Assembly: GCF_035938995.1 (NCBI RefSeq)
Contig: NZ_DASZGI010000092.1
Coordinates: 1-25,124 of the forward strand
DNA from: DASZGI01 sp035938995
Lineage (GTDB): Bacteria > Actinomycetota > Actinomycetes > Streptomycetales > Catenulisporaceae
DNA: 25,124 nt
Direction: 5' to 3'
Below, one piece after another: positions 8,824 through 16,593 of this stretch. The position numbers were made by a program, and so were the translations under genes. The notes under the pieces are model-generated. The model worked only from the letters and a program-made list of their open reading frames with translations. It did no database searches and was not told where the DNA came from. Position 1 is the stretch's first letter, and every line of letters starts with the position of its first letter.

Positions 8824-9911
8824 GCGGCGTCATCGAAGCAGAGGCCGTACCGGCCGCAGTCGCGGCGCCTCCGGCTAAACCAGTACAAGGCCGGATCAAA
8901 TGCGTGGTCTGGGATCTGGACAACACCGTGTGGGACGGGGTGCTGCTCGAGGACGGCGAGGTGACGGTGCGCCCGGCGGTGGTCGAGCACATCCGGCGCC
9001 TCGACGCGATGGGCGTGCTGCACTCGGTCGCCAGCAAGAACGATCCGGAGGCGGCGCTCGAGAAGCTGCGCGCGCTCGGGCTGGAGGAGTGGTTCCTCTA
9101 CCCGCGCATCGGGTGGAACGCCAAGTCCGAGTCGATCAAGCAGATCGCGGCCAAGCTGAACCTCGGTCTCGACGCCTTCGCGTTCGTCGACGACCAGCCC
9201 TTCGAGCTGGCCGAAGTTGGGCACGAGCTGCCCCAGGTGACGTGTGTCGACGCGGCAGAGATCGACGAAGTGCTCACCCGGCCGGACTTCCGCCCGCGGT
9301 TCGTCTCGGACGAGTCGGCGCAGCGGCGTGGGATGTATCGCAGCCAGCTGACCCGAGACGAGGTCGAGGAGCAGTTCGTCGGCACCAGTGAGGAGTTCCT
9401 CGCCAGCCTGGAGATGACCTTCACCATCGCGCCCGCGCGACGGGAGGACCTGCAGCGCGCCGAGGAGCTGACCATCCGCACCAACCAGCTCAACTCGACC
9501 GGGCGCACGTACTCGTACGACGAGCTCGACGCGCTACGCGAGTCGCCCGACCACCTGCTGCTGGTGGCGACGCTCACCGACCGGTTCGGCTCCTACGGCA
9601 AGATCGGCCTGGCCCTGGTGGAGAAGGGCGAGCCGGACTGGCGTCTCAACATGCTGCTGATGTCGTGCCGGGTGATGTCGCGGGGCGTCGGCTCGGTGCT
9701 CCTCGGCCACATCATGCGCCAGGCGCGGCAGGCGGGCGCCGGCCTGCGCGCCGACCTGGTGGAGACCGGACGCAACAGGATGATGCAGATCACCTACGCG
9801 TTCAGCGGTTTCCGCGAGGTCGCGCGGGACGGCGCGCACGTGGTGCTGGCCGTGGACCCGGGCACCGCGCAGGAGCCGCCCGGCTACGTCACGCTGGTGG
9901 TGGAGCCGTGA
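8820..9911 (+). CDS. FkbH-like HAD-superfamily protein (glyceryl-ACP formation)
   Basis: 363 residues from the GTG at 8820, which overlaps the preceding stop by 4 nt. The same frame is open further upstream but that part lies within the ACAD gene. The HAD motif WDLDNTVWDG at 31-40 supplies the nucleophile Asp32 and Asp34. Motif II-like SKND and FVDDQPFE (Asp124, Asp125) follow. The C-terminal half is the GNAT-like domain of FkbH proteins, with ELTIRTNQLNSTGRTYS. FkbH proteins take 1,3-bisphosphoglycerate, dephosphorylate it and transfer a D-glyceryl group to the partner ACP, so this is the committing step of the cassette. A tetronate role (glyceryl-ACP used directly) is an alternative, but two oxidoreductases in the same operon favour hydroxymalonyl-ACP. 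Confidence 0.95.
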   Translation: MSGVIEAEAVPAAVAAPPAKPVQGRIKCVVWDLDNTVWDGVLLEDGEVTVRPAVVEHIRRLDAMGVLHSVASKNDPEAALEKLRALGLEEWFLYPRIGWNAKSESIKQIAAKLNLGLDAFAFVDDQPFELAEVGHELPQVTCVDAAEIDEVLTRPDFRPRFVSDESAQRRGMYRSQLTRDEVEEQFVGTSEEFLASLEMTFTIAPARREDLQRAEELTIRTNQLNSTGRTYSYDELDALRESPDHLLLVATLTDRFGSYGKIGLALVEKGEPDWRLNMLLMSCRVMSRGVGSVLLGHIMRQARQAGAGLRADLVETGRNRMMQITYAFSGFREVARDGAHVVLAVDPGTAQEPPGYVTLVVEP

Positions 9912-10696
9912 CCGTCGCGACGACCTCCGCGGCGGTCGGCGGCTGGTTCCCCTTCCAGGTCCCGGAAGGCGACGTGCGGCTGTACTGCCTGCCCCACGCC
10001 GGCGGTTCCGCCTCGACGTACCGGGCGTGGACGGGCCGGGTGGGCCGCGCGGCGGTCTGCCCGGTCCAGCCGGCGGGCCGGGAGACCCGGCTGCGCGACA
10101 CTCCGCACCGGCGGATGGAACCGCTCGTCGCGGATCTGGCAGACGCCGTTCTGGCCCGCGAGGACGGTGGCGCGTACCAGGATGGCGGCGGGTACGCGGT
10201 CTACGGGCACAGCCTCGGCGCGCTCGTCGGTTTCGAGTTGCTGCGGGAGATCCGCCGCCGCGGCGGCCCGGAGCCGGTGCACTTCATCGTGTCCGGCTGC
10301 TCGGCCCCTCAGCTGAGCAGCGGCGAGGACGCCCGGGTATCCGAGATGTCAGATGCCGAAATCGTCGAGCTGCTGCGTCGGCTCGGCGGCACGCCCGGCT
10401 GGATGCTGGCCGACCCGACCGTGCTGCGGATGATCCTGCCGCCGTTCCGGGCCGACTTCAGCGTCAAGGAGAACTACGGCTACGAACCGCAGCCGCCGCT
10501 GGACGTGCCGATCACGGCCCTGGCCGCCACCGACGACCCGCGCGCCGACGCGGCGTCGGTATCCGGATGGCGCGACCAGACCACCCGGGGTTTCAAGCAG
10601 CACGTGTTCACGGGCGGCCACTTCGCGGTGCTCGAACAGCCGAATCTGACGCATACGTATGTCAGGGCCGCGCTGGAAGGCGGTTCGTTGCGGTAG
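9908..10696 (+). CDS. Type II thioesterase
   Basis: 262 residues from GTG at 9908, overlapping the FkbH-like stop by 4 nt (GTGA). Alpha/beta-hydrolase of the TEII family: LPHAGGSAS near residues 28-36 (oxyanion region), nucleophile Ser102 in YGHSLGA, an Asp at 209/210 (ATDDPRAD) and His238 in FTGGHFAV. Length and motifs match stand-alone editing thioesterases such as RifR/GrsT. The role is to strip misprimed or stalled acyl groups from the phosphopantetheine arms of the PKS and discrete ACPs. As the only thioesterase visible, it could also take part in release, because the PKS at 1-6435 ends without a TE domain. It is the last gene of the plus-strand run. Confidence 0.95.
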   Translation: MTVATTSAAVGGWFPFQVPEGDVRLYCLPHAGGSASTYRAWTGRVGRAAVCPVQPAGRETRLRDTPHRRMEPLVADLADAVLAREDGGAYQDGGGYAVYGHSLGALVGFELLREIRRRGGPEPVHFIVSGCSAPQLSSGEDARVSEMSDAEIVELLRRLGGTPGWMLADPTVLRMILPPFRADFSVKENYGYEPQPPLDVPITALAATDDPRADAASVSGWRDQTTRGFKQHVFTGGHFAVLEQPNLTHTYVRAALEGGSLR

Positions 10697-10791
10697 CCGC
10701 TGTAAGGCTCGTCGTCGTCCCAGCGGCGAGCGATCGAGCCGGCGAGGCGCCGAGCCGCGAGCGGAGACACCGGAGCGAAACGCTGGAGCGA

Positions 10792-10835
10792 AAACGCCGG
10801 GCGCCGCGACCTTCGGGTCGTGGCGCCCGGCGTTT
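10792..10835. terminator. Strong bidirectional hairpin terminator
   Basis: Arms 10792-10810 and 10817-10835 form a 19-bp stem with a single G-U wobble. The six-base loop region CTTCGG gives a C(UUCG)G ultrastable tetraloop. The outer arms are AAA and TTT, so either strand carries a short A/U tract. It lies between convergent operons: the thioesterase ends at 10696 and the minus-strand ACAD-like gene ends at 11084. Confidence 0.88.
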
Positions 10836-11083
10836 CGTCTGACTTCTGGTCAGCAACGACAGGACCTCGAGCCGCTCATCGCTGCGGTGTTCCCTCGACA
10901 CGTGTCGACATCCGGCGATGGCGCGACTGGCCGCCCATCACAGAGCTGCTTGTCGCTGCGATGTTCTCCTAGGCGCATGCTGGCGCCCGCCTGTGACGCT
11001 GTGGTTCGCTACCTTGGTCCGCCGCTCTGGTCCGCGGGTATGCGCCTGTATTGACTCAGGACTGCTCGTTCGGGACTGCTGAC
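10836..11083. other. Convergent intergenic spacer with a palindrome and short direct repeats
   Basis: No coding sequence could be supported here. It contains a perfect 14-bp palindrome, TCGACACGTGTCGA at 10895-10908. Near its right edge are two copies of TGACTCAGGAC, at 11052-11062 and 11080-11090, the second running into the 3' end of the neighbouring gene. GGACTGCT also occurs twice, at 11059-11066 and 11073-11080. No promoter is obvious. Confidence 0.6.
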
Positions 11084-12244
11084 TCAGGACCTCTTGGAGA
11101 CCGGCACCACGTAGCGGCTGTAGACCAGGTCCCGCAGGACGTCATCGCCGCCCTCGACGACCGAGACGTACCGCATGTCGCGCAACAGCTTTCCGATCAC
11201 CGACTCGTGCGTGTATCCGAGCCCGCCGAACATCTCGGAGGCGGTGGCGGCGATCTGCCAGCCGGCCTGTCCGCAGAACATCTTCGCGGTCAGCGCCGAC
11301 TTCAGCGCGCCCTGCCGCAGGAACTCCTCGGCGGCGTCCGGGCGCGCGGCCACCTCGTCGTACTCGCGCGCCGCGGCGAGGCACTGGTTGGCCATCACGT
11401 CGATCTGCATCTCGAACTGGCCGAGCCGGCCGGCGAAGACCGCGTTGGAGCTGAGCGCCACTCCCTTGACCGACTTGGCCTTGCCATAGTCCATGCACAC
11501 GTCGCGGATCCGGCGCGCGATCCCGAGGCCGGTGGCCGCGATCAGGATCCTGCTGGCGTTGAGGCCGATCTCCAGCAGCCGCAGCCCGTGGCCGCGCAGT
11601 GCGTTGCCGACGGGCACGCGGCATCCGTGCAGGGCAACCTGATAGGTCGCCGACGAGCGCAGCCCGATCACGTCCCAGCGCTTCTCGATCGTGAGACCCG
11701 GCGTCTCGCGGGGCACGACCACCGCCGTGTACTGGTCCGGATCGTCGACGGAGCGCGCGATGACCACGACGAACTGCGCGAAGTCGGTGTCGGTGGAGAA
11801 CGCCTTGGCGCCGTCGAGCACCAGCTGGTCGCCGTCGCGGCGCACCGTGGTACCGATGCGGGCCAGCTCGCTGCCCGCCTCGTGCTCGCTGCCGAGCGTG
11901 GCGGCGAACCCGTTGTCGGCAGTGAGCCGGGACAGCAGCCGCTCCTTGAGCTCGTCCGAGCCGTACCAGCCGACCATGCTGGTGGCGAGCACCGGAATGA
12001 ACAGCGTGAAGGCCGCTCCGGCGTCCCCGTAGGCGAGGGCCGCGACGATCCGCACGCTCTCCTCGAGCGACATTCCGAGGCCGCCGTACTCCTTCGGCAG
12101 CCACCAGTTCATCAGCCCCGTCTCGGCGAAGCGTGCGTACAACGGCAGCGGAGCCTCGGCGAGCGAGTCCAGCAGCGCCTCCCGGCCCAGCAGCTCGCGC
12201 CGTACGAAGCCGTTGACGTCGCGGAGGTATTCGGGTTCTCTCAT
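11084..12244 (-). CDS. Acyl-CoA dehydrogenase family flavoprotein (probable acyl/aminoacyl-ACP dehydrogenase)
   Basis: 386 residues. The frame is open to 12502, but the upstream part overlaps the PKS gene; the ATG at 12244 (MREPEYLRDV) follows an AGGGA at 8-nt spacing and gives a normal ACAD length. Features are KEYGGLGMS near residue 54, the middle-domain stretch ATLGSEHEAGSE, KAFSTDTDFA, and the C-terminal MFGGLGYTHES. The catalytic position is Glu364 in VVEGGDDVLR. It is the last gene of the operon that starts with the ACP, ligase and decarboxylase, 71 nt behind the PKS-like gene. By analogy with ACADs such as PigA/RedW/PltE that oxidise carrier-bound aminoacyl groups, it may desaturate the acyl-ACP made by these neighbours. 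This substrate is inference. Confidence 0.9.
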   Translation of the reverse strand: MREPEYLRDVNGFVRRELLGREALLDSLAEAPLPLYARFAETGLMNWWLPKEYGGLGMSLEESVRIVAALAYGDAGAAFTLFIPVLATSMVGWYGSDELKERLLSRLTADNGFAATLGSEHEAGSELARIGTTVRRDGDQLVLDGAKAFSTDTDFAQFVVVIARSVDDPDQYTAVVVPRETPGLTIEKRWDVIGLRSSATYQVALHGCRVPVGNALRGHGLRLLEIGLNASRILIAATGLGIARRIRDVCMDYGKAKSVKGVALSSNAVFAGRLGQFEMQIDVMANQCLAAAREYDEVAARPDAAEEFLRQGALKSALTAKMFCGQAGWQIAATASEMFGGLGYTHESVIGKLLRDMRYVSVVEGGDDVLRDLVYSRYVVPVSKRS

Positions 12245-12315
12245 GGGTTCCGTCCCTGGTCGGTCGCCGCGGTCTGGGTGAGATGTGCCGTTTGCGCCTC
12301 GAGAAGGTGTGCCGT

Positions 12316-15300
12316 CTACGGTTCGATGTCGGCGCACAGTAGGCGCACGGTCGGGTGCTCGATCAGCGCCGTCACCGGCAGTGGCATGCCAAGCTCGGCG
12401 CCGACGCGCTGGGCGAGCTGGACGGCGGTCATCGAGCGGCCGCCGAGCTCGAAGAAGTTGTCGTCCGCGCCGACCCGGTCGAGACCGAGCGCCTGCGCCC
12501 ACAGATGAGCCACCGTCTCCTCCGCTCCCGGGGAGGGCTCGATAAACGCGGTCGCGAGGGACGGGCGGGGACGGCGCGCGTCGGTGGTGGGGGGTGCGGA
12601 CCCCGCCGTCGGCTCGTCCGCGGCGTCGTGCGGCCGGGTCGCCGGGCCGCGCAGCAGCCAGGTTTCCTTTCCGCGCACGGCCGTCGGGCCTTCGTGGCGG
12701 CAGATCGACGAGGCCAGCACCTGTTCGATGTCTGCGTCATCGGCGGCGTCGACGTGCCGCCAGGCGAGCTTCGTGCCCCGGTCGTCGATGCTCGAAGCCA
12801 GGGCCGCGAGCGCTGCGTGCTCGGGATGGTCGAGGTCCGCACCGGTGACGCTCACCGCTCCCGACGTCAGCACCGCGACGTCGATCGCGGGCGCCTGTTC
12901 GCCATGCGCCGCGAATCCGGCCTCGTACTCGGCCAGTGCCCGCGCGAGGGCCAGGCCGCTGCGTGCGCCCCACTCCTGCGACTCTTCGAAGCGCTCGATT
13001 CCCTCGGCGGGCGGCGCGGCGAGACTGAGGCCGTGCACGATCGTGCGCGGCGTGACAAGCATCGTGTGCAGCAACTCGGACAGCGCGGCGACGTCGGCCG
13101 GAGGCACGGTGAGATCACCGCTCTCCAACTCGCGGAAGACCTCCGCGGGCCGCGCGGTGAAGACCTCCGCACCGGCCAGGACGAGCCGGTCGGCCAGGGC
13201 TTCTCCACACTCCTCGCCGACCAGCACCAGCCACGGCCCGGCCGCGCACAAGCGCGCGTCCAGATCCGCCACCGCCAGCGGGCGCCGCCGCCAGCCGACC
13301 ACATCAGACTTCTGATCAAGGGCGGCGGGGGCGGCGTCAAGCCAGAACCGGCGCCGCTGGAAGGGGTACGTCGGCAGCTCGACGCGCCGCATGTCGCCCT
13401 CGTACAGGGCTGACCAGTCGACCGCCGCCCCGGCTTGCCACATGCGCGCCAGCGTCGTCAGCACCCAGACATCGGCCGGCTCGTCGCTAGGCGCGACGGA
13501 GACCGTCTCAGTGGGCGAGTCGCCGCCGTCCACCACACGCACGTCCAGGCGGATCAGACCGCGCGCGAGTACGGCCAGCGCCGCGTCTTGATCCGTCGCG
13601 GCGTGGTCGTCGCCGTCCGATTCAGCGAGAAGCAGCGCTGTGGCGGCGGATGCGAGTCGTGCCCACCACGTGTCGCCGCTCTCTCCGCTCGCCGCCAGCT
13701 GGAAGCGCGGATCGCGCCGCCGCGCCTCGCCGTCGATCCAGCGCCCGGGATCGCCCAGCGCCGCGACGGCGTCCTGGTGATCACGGCAGACGACGGCGCG
13801 GCGCAGCGCGAAGCGGCCCCGCGAGACCTGGAGCGTGTAGGCCACGTCGGCCAGATCTTCGTCCGGATGAGCGGACAGGTGCGCGCGCAGCCGTGCGGTC
13901 AGCTCGTCCAGCGCGACCTTGTCTGCGGCCGAATACGTCAGCAGATAAGGACCCGTCGACCGGGACCGGGGCGCACGCGCCGGCGGCTGCTCGATGACAA
14001 CGTGCGCATTGGTGCCGCCCACCGCGAACGAACTGACTCCGGCACGGCGCGGCTCGTCCCCGGCCGGCCAGACCCTGTCCTCGCCGAGGACGGTGAACCG
14101 GTCCGCGATCCCCGCCAGCGCCGGATTCGGCGTCTCAAAGCCCGGCGTGCCCGGCAGCAGCCCCTCGCGCACGCACAGCGCGGCACGCATCAGGGCGGTG
14201 ACGCCCGAGGCACGGTCGAGATGGCCCACCAGCGGCTTGACCGAGCCGAGCACGCACGGCTCGGGCGGCGCGGTGTGGAACACTCGCCCCAGCGCCGCCA
14301 ACTCGATCGAGTCGCCCAACGGCGTGCCGACGGCGTGGCACTCGACGTAGCCCACGGATTCCGGCTTCACCGCGGCGACGGCCAGCGCCGCCTCGATCAC
14401 CGCGGCCTGCCCCTCGACACCCGGGGCGGCATATCCGGCGCGCTCCGGCCCGTCGTTGTTCACCGCGGACCCGAGGATCACCGCGTGGATGACATCGCCC
14501 TCCGCGATCGCGTCGGACATCCGCTTGAGGGCCACCACCGCGGCACCCGACGCCATCACCGTCCCATTCGCCGCAGCGTCCAGGCTGCGCACCCGGCCGT
14601 CGGGGGAGAGGATGCCGCCTTCCTCGTATAGGTATCCGGCGGGTTGCGGCAGCGGCACGTAAGCGCCGCCGGCCAGAGTCAGATCGCATTCGTACGTCAA
14701 AAGGCTCTGACAGGCCATATGCACCGCGACGAGCGATGTCGAGCAGAACGTCTGAACCGTCACGCTGGGACCGCGCAGTCCGAGCTTGTACGACACCAGG
14801 GAGGTGAGCGAGTCCCGCTCGTTCCCGTTGGCGAAAACGCGCGCGGTGGCCGGGTCGCGCGCGAGCCGGGCGGCGTTGAGCAGCATGTAGTCCGGGAAGC
14901 CGCAGCCCCCGAACACGCCGACGGTGCCCTCGGGCCGGGTCGGCTGGTATCCCGCGCGCTCCAGCGCCTCCCACGCGCATTCGAGGAACAGCCGGTGCTG
15001 GGGCTCCATCGCCTCGGCTTCCAGAGGGCTGAAGCCGAACACGGCGGCGTCGAACAACTCGATGCCCTCCACCGGGCCGCCGACGCGCACGTAGCGCGGA
15101 TCGGCGGCGACGCCGGGTTCGACGCCGGCGCGGGCGAGCTCGTCATCGGTGATCGCGCGCAGGCCGCCCGCCCCGGCGAGCAGGTTGCGCCACAGCGCGT
15201 CGACGTCGGCGGCGCCGGGGAAGCGCCCGGCCATGCCGACGATCGCGACCGCGGAGTCGTACGCGGTGTCCGCCTCGTACTCGGTGTCCGTCGCGGTGTC

Positions 15301-15324
15301 CGTCACGGTCATCTCCAGATCCAT
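12316..15324 (-). CDS. Atypical type I PKS module without AT: KS-(AT deleted)-structural KR-ACP
   Basis: 1002 residues; an alternative start is Met5 at 15312. KS spans 24-445 with an intact triad: Cys194 (TFCSTSL), His330 (ECHAVGT), His368 (GHLDRASG). The post-KS linker (460-530) and the post-AT motif ELPTYPFQRRRFW (649-661) are present, but only about 90-100 residues lie between them where an AT needs about 300, and no GHSxG-type serine is seen. Residues 690-895 resemble the structural half of a KR (WLVLVG start); no NADP-binding TGGxGxxG or Ser-Tyr-Asn follows. The ACP at about 930-1000 has Ser964 in ELGGRSMT. It would need an extender delivered in trans, or could condense or transfer without one. 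It follows the decarboxylase gene by 30 nt. The KS is close in style to that of the first PKS. Confidence 0.95.
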   Translation of the reverse strand: MDLEMTVTDTATDTEYEADTAYDSAVAIVGMAGRFPGAADVDALWRNLLAGAGGLRAITDDELARAGVEPGVAADPRYVRVGGPVEGIELFDAAVFGFSPLEAEAMEPQHRLFLECAWEALERAGYQPTRPEGTVGVFGGCGFPDYMLLNAARLARDPATARVFANGNERDSLTSLVSYKLGLRGPSVTVQTFCSTSLVAVHMACQSLLTYECDLTLAGGAYVPLPQPAGYLYEEGGILSPDGRVRSLDAAANGTVMASGAAVVALKRMSDAIAEGDVIHAVILGSAVNNDGPERAGYAAPGVEGQAAVIEAALAVAAVKPESVGYVECHAVGTPLGDSIELAALGRVFHTAPPEPCVLGSVKPLVGHLDRASGVTALMRAALCVREGLLPGTPGFETPNPALAGIADRFTVLGEDRVWPAGDEPRRAGVSSFAVGGTNAHVVIEQPPARAPRSRSTGPYLLTYSAADKVALDELTARLRAHLSAHPDEDLADVAYTLQVSRGRFALRRAVVCRDHQDAVAALGDPGRWIDGEARRRDPRFQLAASGESGDTWWARLASAATALLLAESDGDDHAATDQDAALAVLARGLIRLDVRVVDGGDSPTETVSVAPSDEPADVWVLTTLARMWQAGAAVDWSALYEGDMRRVELPTYPFQRRRFWLDAAPAALDQKSDVVGWRRRPLAVADLDARLCAAGPWLVLVGEECGEALADRLVLAGAEVFTARPAEVFRELESGDLTVPPADVAALSELLHTMLVTPRTIVHGLSLAAPPAEGIERFEESQEWGARSGLALARALAEYEAGFAAHGEQAPAIDVAVLTSGAVSVTGADLDHPEHAALAALASSIDDRGTKLAWRHVDAADDADIEQVLASSICRHEGPTAVRGKETWLLRGPATRPHDAADEPTAGSAPPTTDARRPRPSLATAFIEPSPGAEETVAHLWAQALGLDRVGADDNFFELGGRSMTAVQLAQRVGAELGMPLPVTALIEHPTVRLLCADIEP

Positions 15325-15354
15325 GCTGTTGCTTGGTGATCGGGCGGGCGCCTC

Positions 15355-16593
15355 TCAGACGAGCACCTCGGGCGGCGGCGGGTGGCCGAGGAACGCGGTC
15401 GGGCTGGCGGTCAGTCCGTAGGCGCCCGCCTGGAACACGGCGATCAGGTCGCCGATCCCGGCCCGCGGCAGCTCCACGTCGTCGCCGAGCAGGTCGAGCG
15501 GCGTGCACAGGCAGCCGACCACGGTGACCTTCTCCGGTGCATCGGTGGCGTCCTCGGCGGTGGGCCGGCTGGCGACCGCGATCGGGAAATTGCGCCGGAT
15601 CGTCTGGCCGAAGTTGCCGGACGCGGCGAGCTGGTGGTGCATGCCGCCGTCGACGACCAGGTAGGTCTTGCCGCGCGACTCCTTGCGGTCGACCACGCGC
15701 GTGATGTACACGCCCGCCTCGCCGACCAGGTAGCGGCCCAGTTCGATGACCACGTGCGCTTCCGGCAGCCGCGTGCGGACCTGTTGCTCGATCAGCTTGT
15801 GCAGGTTCTCGCCGATCGGCCCGAGGTCCAGCGGCTCGTCCTTGCGCGCGTACGGGATGCCGAATCCGCCGCCGAGGTTGAGATAGCGGACCGGGACGGG
15901 CGCGGCCTGCGCGAGACCGAGGACCAGGTCGACGGTCGCCCGCTGCGCCTCGCAGATGCTCTCGGCGCGCAGGTTCTGCGAACCGGCGAACACGTGGAAG
16001 CCCTCGAAGTCCAGCTCCGGCGCGGCGGTGAGACCGGCGAGCACCCCGGGCACCCGCTCGGCGTCGATCCCGAACTGCTGCGGGCCGCCGCCGAGCCGCA
16101 TCCCGGAGCCGCGCACCGCGAAATCGGGGTTGACCCGCAGGGCCACCCGCGCCCGTACGCCCAGCCGCGCGGCCACCCCACGCGCCCTGGCCAGCTCGTT
16201 CTCCGACTCCAGCTCGATCAGCACGCCCGCCGCGACCGCCTGCGCCAGCTCCGCGGTGGTCTTGCCGGGCCCGGCGAAACTCATCCGGGCCGCGGGCATC
16301 GGCGTGTCGAGGGCGTGCCGCAGCTCGCCGGCCGACGCGACGTCGAAGCCGTCGACCAGGCCGCTCAGGTGCTGGAGCAGCGCCGGCATCGGATTGGCCT
16401 TGACCGCGTACTTCAGGTGGATCCGGTCCGGCAGCGCCGCCCGCACCGCCGCGACCCGACGGGTCACCGCCGCGCGATCGTAGGCGAAGAACGGAGTCGT
16501 GCCGACGCGCTCCGCCAGCAGCTGCGCCGGTATCCCGCCGACCGCGAGCTGGCCGTCGACTTCTTCGTAGGTGTCTATGACGGGCCAGCTCAC
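15355..16593 (-). CDS. PLP-dependent fold-type III decarboxylase (exosortase-A-associated / BtrK-like family)
   Basis: 412 residues from a GTG overlapping the ligase stop by 4 nt (GTGA). PLP lysine Lys65 in YAVKANPMP, SAGELRHAL, GFHVFAGSQN, glycine loop LNLGGGFGIP, ELGRYLVGEAG, and C-terminal GAYGLTASP with Tyr392. The partner-subunit cysteine lies in CTPLD (Cys363-Asp367) where diaminopimelate decarboxylase has CESGD, so the acidic residue contacting DAP is absent. The wording from Lys65 to the C terminus matches my memory of the decarboxylase family of exosortase-A loci (TIGR03099). BtrK of butirosin, in the same superfamily, decarboxylates glutamyl bound to an ACP. With a ligase and ACP directly upstream, an aminoacyl-ACP substrate is likely. 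The amino acid cannot be told from sequence. Confidence 0.93.
   Translation of the reverse strand: MSWPVIDTYEEVDGQLAVGGIPAQLLAERVGTTPFFAYDRAAVTRRVAAVRAALPDRIHLKYAVKANPMPALLQHLSGLVDGFDVASAGELRHALDTPMPAARMSFAGPGKTTAELAQAVAAGVLIELESENELARARGVAARLGVRARVALRVNPDFAVRGSGMRLGGGPQQFGIDAERVPGVLAGLTAAPELDFEGFHVFAGSQNLRAESICEAQRATVDLVLGLAQAAPVPVRYLNLGGGFGIPYARKDEPLDLGPIGENLHKLIEQQVRTRLPEAHVVIELGRYLVGEAGVYITRVVDRKESRGKTYLVVDGGMHHQLAASGNFGQTIRRNFPIAVASRPTAEDATDAPEKVTVVGCLCTPLDLLGDDVELPRAGIGDLIAVFQAGAYGLTASPTAFLGHPPPPEVLV

Noticed and set aside
11051..12508. Long plus-strand frame opposite the minus-strand ACAD-like gene
   Set aside because: Its reverse complement encodes an ACAD with all domain motifs; the plus-strand translation has no motif, and its start lies in a convergent spacer.
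13435..14631. Plus-strand frame of about 400 codons inside the AT-less PKS gene
   Set aside because: Shadow of the KS coding strand; rich in Arg and His with no domain.
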